A stretch of 26,058 nt of DNA from a virus: positions 1 through 26,058 of IMG/VR virus record IMGVR_UViG_3300028840_006311; one strand, given 5' to 3'. Of the stretch, positions 16,725-21,525 are shown piece after piece. The notes beneath the pieces are model-generated. The model was given only the letters and a program-made list of their open reading frames with translations, was not told the DNA's origin and did not search any database. The position numbers and the translations under genes were made by a program. Position 1 is the stretch's first letter, and every line of letters begins with the position of its first letter.

Positions 16725-17120
16725 TTATCCTCTTAGTACATGAATAAATAACACTGCTGAATCATCAGCTGTATTTTTAATACTAAATGTATTTGGAATC
16801 TCACCATCACAATCGATTTTAAAATATGCTGCATCAGCCGCTTCATGTGGACCAGCACCAGCACCATGACCACTGTCTGGTAAGTGTGGCACGGGTGATA
16901 ATGTACCACTGCCTAAACGAGAATCATACATACCAATCGAGCTAGAAGATGCTAAAATTTCTACTGAGCTAATTGCTACCGGTGCAATTGATGCTGAAGA
17001 TAGTTGTTGATTAACGATATCTACTAATGTATCTGCTCCATTCGCACCTAACTCTTTGCCGGCAATTAGATGATAATTACCTTTCTTTAACTGTGAATTA
17101 ACACTTTTATTTGCTGCCAT
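16725..17120 (-). CDS. Small virion-type protein of unknown function
   Basis: This 131-aa protein has AGAGGT before its ATG and ends four bases before the TTG start of the 395-aa gene. It has a basic start, a Ser/Ala/Ile-rich middle (about 40-65) and a Gly/His/Pro-rich loop (SPVPHLPDSGHGAGAGPHEA, residues about 74-93) followed by strands (YFKIDCDGEIPNTFSI). No known motif is visible. The composition and location between structural genes suggest a virion protein. The 16-bp inverted repeat at 17173-17236 lies in the gap upstream. Confidence 0.75.
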   Translation of the reverse strand: MAANKSVNSQLKKGNYHLIAGKELGANGADTLVDIVNQQLSSASIAPVAISSVEILASSSSIGMYDSRLGSGTLSPVPHLPDSGHGAGAGPHEAADAAYFKIDCDGEIPNTFSIKNTADDSAVLFIHVLRG

Positions 17121-17172
17121 CTATTTACCTCTTCCAATAGCCATAACTCCTTGTCAGAGTTAGCTGCGTTCC

Positions 17173-17236
17173 CGCTGTGGCCCGGTAACTCAAGAAAGGT
17201 AGGATATACTATCTTAGAAATTACCGGGCCACAGCG
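17173..17236. repeat. 16-bp perfect inverted repeat in intergenic gap
   Basis: CGCTGTGGCCCGGTAA at 17173-17188 and its exact reverse complement at 17221-17236 are separated by 32 bases. The stem is strong and GC-rich, but no U-run follows on the minus strand, so a simple terminator is unlikely. It is located between the 159-aa and 131-aa genes. A structured RNA, RNase processing site or protein-binding site is possible. Confidence 0.85.
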
Positions 17237-17250
17237 AGCCACAGATTTAA

Positions 17251-17730
17251 TTACTCAGTAAACGCGTCAGACTGACGTAACTGAATATGGACTGTCGCGG
17301 ATGCATCACCGCCAGAGCCATCAGAGATAGAGCGAACTGCGAGTGCTTTGCCAGGAATTAATCCTAGTGCACCTTCTGTACCACTGAGTACTGCTGTGGG
17401 TACCTGAATCAAACTACCGTTACCATCCTGTCCAAAGGAACCAGAAGCTGCGGGTAATAGTGTGCCATGGTCGACTGCACCGGTCAAAATGAGTGCTATC
17501 GATTCAAAACTACTAGAATCGCCATCAGTAACTCTACCAATTTCGATGCGGTCATTAGCAGCACCATCATTGCTTTTAATACCCCACACGTTGCATACTT
17601 CCCAGTAGCCACCAGGTAGTACTTTATAGGATACATCACCTGCGCCAGTAGAACCTGAAGGTGCCTTTAATTTAACATTAACTACATCGGTCCATACCGG
17701 TTGTTCGTCTAATTTTACGAAATTTGCCAT
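17251..17730 (-). CDS. Virion-type protein, possible decoration or stabilising protein
   Basis: This 159-aa protein is Gly/Ser/Ala-rich with several beta-strand segments (SYKVLPGGYWEVCNVWGI, ATVHIQLRQSDAF). No enzyme motif. It has its own leader: a candidate promoter (17812-17828), a 19-bp palindrome (17785-17803), and AGAGAG before the ATG. The gene is followed by a strong inverted repeat. Such dedicated control suggests high expression, which would suit an abundant virion protein such as a capsid decoration protein. Function is inference. Confidence 0.78.
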   Translation of the reverse strand: MANFVKLDEQPVWTDVVNVKLKAPSGSTGAGDVSYKVLPGGYWEVCNVWGIKSNDGAANDRIEIGRVTDGDSSSFESIALILTGAVDHGTLLPAASGSFGQDGNGSLIQVPTAVLSGTEGALGLIPGKALAVRSISDGSGGDASATVHIQLRQSDAFTE

Positions 17731-17784
17731 TTTTTATCTCTCTTATTGAAATTACAGATACATTTACATATCTCAACAGAGGTA

Positions 17785-17803
17785 GTTAACAAACTTTGTT
17801 AAC
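17785..17803. repeat. 19-bp palindrome in 5' leader of the 159-aa gene
   Basis: GTTAACAAACTTTGTTAAC is a perfect palindrome with a one-base centre (9-bp arms). It lies about 55 bases before the 159-aa gene start and just downstream of the promoter candidate. The tiny centre suits a dimeric DNA-binding protein better than an RNA hairpin, so an operator is plausible. Confidence 0.65.
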
Positions 17804-17811
17804 ATCACCTG

Positions 17812-17828
17812 CTATTTCTATACTGGAA
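17812..17828 (-). promoter_or_regulatory. Candidate late promoter upstream of the 159-aa gene
   Basis: On the minus strand this reads TTCCAGTATAGAAATAG, matching the motif at 13104-13120 at 15 of 17 positions. On the plus strand the motif is flanked in both cases by CCT on the 5' side, one base apart. Located in the 110-base gap upstream of the 159-aa gene. No -35 box is seen. Promoter role is inference from recurrence and position. Confidence 0.45.
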
Positions 17829-17840
17829 CTACTAAAATAA

Positions 17841-18089
17841 TTATGCTGATTTGGCTTTGCCACCTTGTAGGACTCGTAACACATCATCTTCAGACATATC
17901 GGTTTTTCCTTGTTCATCTGCCATTAATTCTGAAAGTAGTTTAAGTGCTTCGATTTTAGCACGTGCATGCTGAGCACTATTACCTTCAATTTCATACATA
18001 ATGCTGAGAGCTAGACTTTGCAAATCATTCTTATTAATATCGACTTCATCTAATTCAGCAATTAACTGTTTCATCTTTTTCATATTCAT
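17841..18089 (-). CDS. Small helical protein, possible small terminase subunit
   Basis: I chose the ATG at 18089, with GGAG six bases upstream; a TTG further up would extend it by four codons. The 82-aa product is helical. An acidic start (KQLIAELDEVDINKNDLQ) is followed by a helix pair (SLALSIMYEIEG and ARAKIEALKLLSELMADEQG) and a short C-terminal helix (SEDDVLRVLQGG). The ARAKIEALKLLSEL segment reminds me of the helical part of phage small terminase subunits, but no clear helix-turn-helix is visible. It lies first after the holin-like gene and the 121-bp stem-loop element. Small terminase is a tentative reading; the gene lies about 3 kb from terL. Confidence 0.7.
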   Translation of the reverse strand: MNMKKMKQLIAELDEVDINKNDLQSLALSIMYEIEGNSAQHARAKIEALKLLSELMADEQGKTDMSEDDVLRVLQGGKAKSA

Positions 18090-18158
18090 ACATAACTCCA
18101 ACCACTCTGCTACTGAGAGCGTGTTCTAATTCTTTACTGTGGAGATTAATTATTGAGA

Positions 18159-18279
18159 CTGCTACAACATGACCCTAGTAGGTAACAGCGAAACATATAA
18201 GGAGAATTTATGATGGCATTTCTACAGTTATATGGCGAAACTGTAATTACTGTTACCTACTAGGGTCATGTTGTAGCAG
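18159..18279. repeat. 30-bp perfect inverted repeat enclosing a 17-codon reading frame
   Basis: The left arm (18159-18188, starting CTGCTACAACATGACCC) and right arm (18250-18279) are perfect reverse complements over 30 bp, separated by 61 bases. Within the interior lie AAGGAG, two ATG codons in a row and a small frame that closes in the right arm. A 7-bp inner repeat (TACAGTT/AACTGTA, around 18223-18245) would form a second hairpin. It sits in the 240-base gap between the holin-like and 82-aa genes. It could be a mobile or recombination element, a packaging or replication site, or a structured RNA. No coding gene on the minus strand is interrupted. Confidence 0.95.
18210..18263 (+). CDS. Possible 17-aa micropeptide inside the inverted repeat
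   Basis: On the plus strand, opposite to all neighbours, AAGGAG is followed at about five bases by ATGATG. The frame codes for MMAFLQLYGETVITVTY and stops at TAG 18261-18263. The last codons run into the right arm. When the arms pair in RNA, the interior with the ribosome site stays in the loop while the stop lies in the stem. Codon statistics cannot be judged at this length. It may be fortuitous; the ribosome site is the main support. Confidence 0.35.
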   Translation: MMAFLQLYGETVITVTY

Positions 18280-18291
18280 CTAATAAATAAT

Positions 18292-18327
18292 AATCTAAAC
18301 TGAGTGAATGTTCAATATTTTTAGATT
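18292..18327 (-). terminator. Weak terminator-like hairpin after the holin-like gene
   Basis: Directly after the stop at 18330 the minus strand has AATCTAAA and TTTAGATT (8-bp stem, 20-base loop), followed by ATTATTATTTATT. The stem is AU-rich, so termination would be weak. Confidence 0.4.
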
Positions 18328-18329
18328 AA

Positions 18330-18527
18330 TTATTTCTTCAGTAATTGACTTGATTTCCAAGCAGTAGCAATATCTGCTAGACCCTGCGAGCCTATATATG
18401 CTAATGCTATTGCAATCCACTGTTCACCGTCTACTTTGTCTATTAGTAATAATCCAGTAGTAGTTAACCATACTAACAGTTTTCTAGAAATAAATTTCTT
18501 AATGTTGCTGTCGATTAATTGTTTCAT
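18330..18527 (-). CDS. Holin-like small membrane protein
   Basis: I chose the ATG at 18527, with GAGGTG nine bases upstream; a GTG at 18539 would add four residues. The 65-aa product has a basic, helical N-terminus (KQLIDSNIKKFISRK), a first membrane segment (about 17-30, LLVWLTTTGLLLI), a short polar turn (DKVDGEQ) and a second segment (about 36-52, WIAIALAYIGSQGL), then a Lys-ended tail. Two membrane spans with a charged turn in a protein of this size match class II holins, which open the inner membrane at lysis. No endolysin was found in the window, so it is named holin-like by topology only. Confidence 0.75.
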   Translation of the reverse strand: MKQLIDSNIKKFISRKLLVWLTTTGLLLIDKVDGEQWIAIALAYIGSQGLADIATAWKSSQLLKK

Positions 18528-18540
18528 AGCAATGAGCACC

Positions 18541-19113
18541 TCAGTTTATTTTACTAGGTTGTTTCTGAGACCAATTAGCTTGTTGCTCACGAATTTTCTT
18601 ATCTAATTCCCATTGAGGATATTTCTGCTTCATTCTTTGAATTTGTTTTGCTTTTTTATTTCGATAATATTTATTGCGTGCAGATTTTAGTATTTTATGA
18701 TGACGTTTTTTCTGAGACTTAGACTTTTTTTGTTTTAGCCACCATTTTGAATTAATTAATTTCTGATAGTATTCATCTTTATTAGCTTCAGTTAATTGAA
18801 TACTTTTCTTTGTTTTAATTCCTGGAAGGCAATTAGCTGAAACATTCAAACAATTTTTATCTGAGATATATTTATTAAGCAATAATTGCTCTTCAATATA
18901 TGCAGCAGTTCTATTATTGCACTTTTGCAAAATTTCTAATTTATAGCTTGTAATATCTGCAGATGATTTCCAAGTGTTCTGAAATTTATAATTGTGAGTC
19001 TTTAATTTAAGGCTATCTAAATGTTCAGATAATCTACGGTTGCAGTTATTAGAAGAACCTAAATAGAATTTACCTGAAGGGATATGAGTAATTTTGTAAG
19101 TGTGACCGGTCAT
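18541..19113 (-). CDS. GIY-YIG endonuclease, free-standing homing type
   Basis: This 190-aa protein has the GIY-YIG fold in its first 80 residues. TYKITHIPSGKFYLGSS (5-21) is the GIY and YIG pair, with Thr-Tyr-Lys in place of Gly-Ile-Tyr and Tyr-Leu-Gly for YIG. Then come the Arg-bearing helix NRRLSEHL (25-32), HN (40-41) and the catalytic Glu in IEEQLLL (74/75). The C-terminal half (about 105-190) is Lys-rich with clustered basic residues, suitable for binding DNA. No Shine-Dalgarno is visible before the ATG, unlike neighbours, and the leader contains two hairpins. Such enzymes cut an intron- or element-less allele and spread by copying. It lies two to fourteen bases from the holin-like gene. 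A. T-rich base use suggests separate origin. Confidence 0.87.
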   Translation of the reverse strand: MTGHTYKITHIPSGKFYLGSSNNCNRRLSEHLDSLKLKTHNYKFQNTWKSSADITSYKLEILQKCNNRTAAYIEEQLLLNKYISDKNCLNVSANCLPGIKTKKSIQLTEANKDEYYQKLINSKWWLKQKKSKSQKKRHHKILKSARNKYYRNKKAKQIQRMKQKYPQWELDKKIREQQANWSQKQPSKIN

Positions 19114-19333
19114 ATTTTAATAATAGAAACTTATAAAAGTAATTTCAATTTCTCTGTTAATTAGAGCTAAAATTAATTTAAATTATAAAAGATACGGTTG
19201 TTACCGTAGATATATGGAAATAAGTTAAAGTTTATTTTAAGTTCCGTTGGTCCGTTAGAACTTAAAACTCACATTTACTTTTTCAACTGAAGTCTTCAGC
19301 AATCTACAGTCCCGTTCACTGTTTCGACAGAAT
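19114..19333. other. Gene-free AT-rich leader with hairpins before the GIY-YIG gene
   Basis: No coding frame was found in these 220 bases. It holds TACGGT-TGTT-ACCGTA at 19193-19208, followed on the minus strand by TCTTTTAT (weak terminator-like). A second hairpin has 10-bp arms, TTTTAAGTTC at 19235-19244 and GAACTTAAAA at 19258-19267, with a 13-base loop. A third structure around CTGAAGTCTTCAG and ACAGT/ACTGT lies near 19285-19330. The density of structure suggests a regulatory RNA or terminators that shield the endonuclease gene. Confidence 0.5.
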
Positions 19334-19480
19334 TTAATTAACATTAAAATCTCCGGGGAAATCTTCTAACTCTTCCCAGTTACTCGGACCACTGCATCTC
19401 TCTGTATAGTAGGCTCCTCTTCGGACTCCACAACTCGATAACCAAATTGTTTCATAGTCTTTAGAATAAAAGCTATACAT
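19334..19480 (-). CDS. 48-aa protein of unknown function, first gene of the minus-strand block
   Basis: Translated by hand from the ATG at 19480, with GGAG eight bases upstream, to TAA at 19334. The product (MYSFYSKDYETIWLSS..., with Cys17 and Cys29, then WEELEDFPGDFNVN at the acidic end) is rich in Tyr, Ser and Trp and has the balanced make-up of a real protein. No family is recognised. It is the gene closest to the divergent promoter region and would be transcribed first in the minus-strand direction. Small first genes of this kind are often early regulators or host-takeover proteins. Confidence 0.6.
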   Translation of the reverse strand: MYSFYSKDYETIWLSSCGVRRGAYYTERCSGPSNWEELEDFPGDFNVN

Positions 19481-19534
19481 TTCAAAAACTCCATGATGAG
19501 ATAGATTAGTAACTGCTAATCATTCTCAGTTATA

Positions 19535-19562
19535 AATATAGACATAATCAAGAAATGTTCAA
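19535..19562 (-). promoter_or_regulatory. Sigma-70-type promoter for the minus-strand block
   Basis: On the minus strand TTGAAC (19562-19557) and TATATT (19540-19535) are separated by 16 bases, a good sigma-70 match. It lies about 55 bases before the 48-aa gene in a 149-base AT-rich gap between divergent genes. A poly-A stretch at 19561-19569 lies just upstream and could act as an UP element. Confidence 0.6.
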
Positions 19563-19629
19563 AAAAAAATATTTAAATTAAATGTGATTAAAAAGTGATG
19601 GTTTTCCTGAGTGCTAGATACTTATCTAC

Positions 19630-19770
19630 ATGAAGCCTAAACAACATATCATGGATAGTGATTTAAATCAAATATTATTGAAAATATCTGAAGTTATGAT
19701 TACTTTAGAATTATGTGAAAGAGAGTTGCAACAACTAAAACAAACCATTCAAAAAATATACGATGAATAA
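19630..19770 (+). CDS. 46-aa helical protein, first gene of the plus-strand operon
   Basis: The frame runs from the ATG at 19630 to TAA 19768-19770 and overlaps the next gene by eight bases. The product (MKPKQHIMDSDLNQILLKIS..., then LCERELQQLKQTIQKIYDE) is one long amphipathic helix, probably a coiled coil. No Shine-Dalgarno is visible, so it may start on a leaderless or short-leader transcript; an extended -10-like TGCTAGATA lies at 19612-19620. Function unknown. Confidence 0.5.
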   Translation: MKPKQHIMDSDLNQILLKISEVMITLELCERELQQLKQTIQKIYDE

Positions 19771-19930
19771 AGAAGAAATTACATTTTTACGCAACAGATG
19801 GGTGGAAATCTGTTTGTTTGAAGAAGAAGTTCCACCACATGTTATCGAATACCTACGATACGTATTATCACAAGCAGAGGAAAACACATGCCCAGAAGAA
19901 AACAAAAAGATATTAACTACGAAGACTTAA
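19763..19930 (+). CDS. 55-aa acidic protein of unknown function
   Basis: The frame runs from the ATG at 19763, overlapping the end of the 46-aa gene, to TAA at 19928-19930, and overlaps the next gene by 43 bases. The visible part (MNKEEITFLRNRWVEICLFE, then EEVPPHVIEYLRYVLSQAEE) has a well-formed helix-turn pattern with conserved-looking Trp and Pro residues. The final residues lie in the overlap. No motif is recognised. Stacked overlaps of small genes are usual in phage early operons. Confidence 0.5.
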   Translation: MNKEEITFLRNRWVEICLFEEEVPPHVIEYLRYVLSQAEENTCPEENKKILTTKT

Positions 19931-20319
19931 AATTGCTCAGCAAAGCAATGGAATATCCCAACATGAGTATTAAATACCTGAATCAGGTATATGCGATTCG
20001 CAATGCGTGGGCTAGCAGAAGATTCTTAATTGATAGAGAGCGCCAGTTACTTGCAATTATTTGTAATCGATTTGAACATGTAAGTCAGGTAAAGCCACAA
20101 CATACGGCAGTTGATAAGACCACTGATGAAAATTGTGATACCTGTGATAAACCAGCGGATAACTGTGCACAAGCAGCAGCCAAGAAAACTGAGAAGAAGG
20201 TGAAGAAAGTTGCCACTCCTCAGAAAAAAACGAGCACTCGCAAACGAACAGCCACCACGACTGCAGCCAAACCAGCAGCCAAGAAAACTAGAGCTCGTAA
20301 AACTACAGGAGATAAATAA
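19888..20319 (+). CDS. Protein with histone-H1-like Lys/Ala tail
   Basis: This 143-aa protein starts at the ATG at 19888, with AGAGG seven bases upstream. Residues 1-70 are an ordered helical domain (YEDLKLLSKAMEYPNMSIKY, SRRFLIDRERQLLAIICNRF). A Cys pair (CDTC) and spacer follow near residues 84-95, then a Lys/Ala/Thr/Pro-rich tail (about 98-143, with KKVKKVATPQKK and AAKPAAKKTRARK), very like the C-terminal tails of histone H1 and of bacterial H1-like proteins. Such tails bind DNA without sequence preference. A role in DNA condensation or host nucleoid take-over is possible. It overlaps the next gene by one base. Confidence 0.78.
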   Translation: MPRRKQKDINYEDLKLLSKAMEYPNMSIKYLNQVYAIRNAWASRRFLIDRERQLLAIICNRFEHVSQVKPQHTAVDKTTDENCDTCDKPADNCAQAAAKKTEKKVKKVATPQKKTSTRKRTATTTAAKPAAKKTRARKTTGDK

Positions 20320-20828
20320 TGACGGAACTGAAACGAGGCACCGTATATACGGGAACGGAAGGTGAAGCATTATTGAAGTTTAATAGCACACCACCTAAGC
20401 ATATCATCGATGCCGTTTTAGCTGATAAAATTAGAGAACTCAGCTATACACTGGAAGTTACCAAAAACAAACAATCAAAAAAGTTGACAGTAATGCAATC
20501 ATTTCGAGCTGCATTGGCTATCTGGGCAGCTGAGATGCATGATTTATCACAATTATTTAAGGATGTGGAGCCTAAAACATTAGCCCCGAAGCATCGCATG
20601 CTGGTAACATTATTCCCAAAATGGTTGCTCAGAATTGAAGTAATGCGCGCAGAACTAGCAGAGATTGAAGCTGAAACCTCAGTTGAGGCAGTTGCTGCTG
20701 CACAGGAAGTTACATCATTATTGCAGGTATTTCATTATGTATTAGATGAAAACACCAAACTGCGCCATAAACAAGAAATGGTACAGACTTATGAACACTT
20801 ATGGAATCGTGAAAATGCCGCAGCATAA
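20319..20828 (+). CDS. Helical protein of unknown function
   Basis: This 169-aa protein has AGGAG seven bases before its ATG, which overlaps the stop of the H1-tail gene (TAATG). It is mostly helical, with a conserved-looking segment (VMQSFRAALAIWAAEMHDLSQ, about 59-78) and a long Glu/Ala-rich helix (LRIEVMRAELAEIEAETSVE, about 105-125). No catalytic motif, membrane segment or repeat is visible. It overlaps the next gene by 14 bases. Possibly a regulator or a partner of the flanking genes; function unknown. Confidence 0.75.
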   Translation: MTELKRGTVYTGTEGEALLKFNSTPPKHIIDAVLADKIRELSYTLEVTKNKQSKKLTVMQSFRAALAIWAAEMHDLSQLFKDVEPKTLAPKHRMLVTLFPKWLLRIEVMRAELAEIEAETSVEAVAAAQEVTSLLQVFHYVLDENTKLRHKQEMVQTYEHLWNRENAAA

Positions 20829-21525
20829 ACAGAAAATTGATTGGAGCAAGCATAAAATCTGTCCCAAACATGGTTTAAGTCATTTATATGTACGCGATTT
20901 CCATCACCCTTCACAAACAGGTTTATGCGCGCATCCAGACTGCATCAATTCACAGATTAGCGCATTACGTCATCATCCCAGGTGTGGCAAAATGGTAAGG
21001 TTCGCTGACCATATCTGTGGCCGCGAAGAGTTGTTTGATGAGGTAATCATGGCATTGAGTCAACAAGTAGCTCAGAATCGACTGACGGTGCTGCACGGTG
21101 GCTTTATGTATTGGATTGCATTAGGATGCCTGAAAAGATTAAGAAAAGTAGAGCAAAAACAAGAGCGACAGAACAACATTAAAGAGCAAATCAAAGATTA
21201 TTTGGCTGATGAAGCGCGCAATGCAGTGGTCAAATGGGTAGGGTCGAGTCAGTGCCGCATGTTTGGGGGTATCAGCAGCCAAATTAGTGATTTGAGCGCA
21301 GACAAGTTATACGATTTTGCGGAATTAGTATCGATGCTTTGCACTCAATTTGGCGGGCATACATATATGTATCTGCAAGGACATATCACCAAACGAGATT
21401 GGGCACGCGTGGAAGGCTGCAAATTACGAGAAGCAGAAACGATGAGAGAGCGCGTGAAACAGTTTTATCTCGATAATTTTGGCATGCCTGAACACGCCGA
21501 TAGCATTGAATACTGTGCTCTCTAA
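20815..21525 (+). CDS. Cys/His-rich N-terminal protein, possibly zinc-binding
   Basis: I chose the ATG at 20815 (MPQHKQKIDWSKHKICPKHG); an ATG at 20746 would overlap the upstream gene by 83 bases and has no ribosome site. The 236-aa product has CPKH (about 16-19), CAHPDC, HHPRCGK and HICG between residues 15 and 70, which together could bind one or two zinc ions. A helical middle follows, then a segment (LVSMLCTQFGGHTYMYLQGH) that weakly recalls the FGG turn of Mor-type transcription activators, but no helix-turn-helix is seen after it. Its stop overlaps the stop of the metallopeptidase gene by four bases on the other strand. Confidence 0.7.
   Translation: MPQHKQKIDWSKHKICPKHGLSHLYVRDFHHPSQTGLCAHPDCINSQISALRHHPRCGKMVRFADHICGREELFDEVIMALSQQVAQNRLTVLHGGFMYWIALGCLKRLRKVEQKQERQNNIKEQIKDYLADEARNAVVKWVGSSQCRMFGGISSQISDLSADKLYDFAELVSMLCTQFGGHTYMYLQGHITKRDWARVEGCKLREAETMRERVKQFYLDNFGMPEHADSIEYCAL

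Noticed and set aside
18541-19333. Group I intron carrying the GIY-YIG gene
   Set aside because: The leader has hairpins, but I could not find the conserved core segments or two exon halves of a split gene. The holin-like gene after it is complete with its own ribosome site.
20746-20814. Longer start for the Cys/His-rich gene
   Set aside because: It overlaps the upstream gene by 83 bases and lacks a Shine-Dalgarno. The ATG at 20815 gives a normal short overlap.
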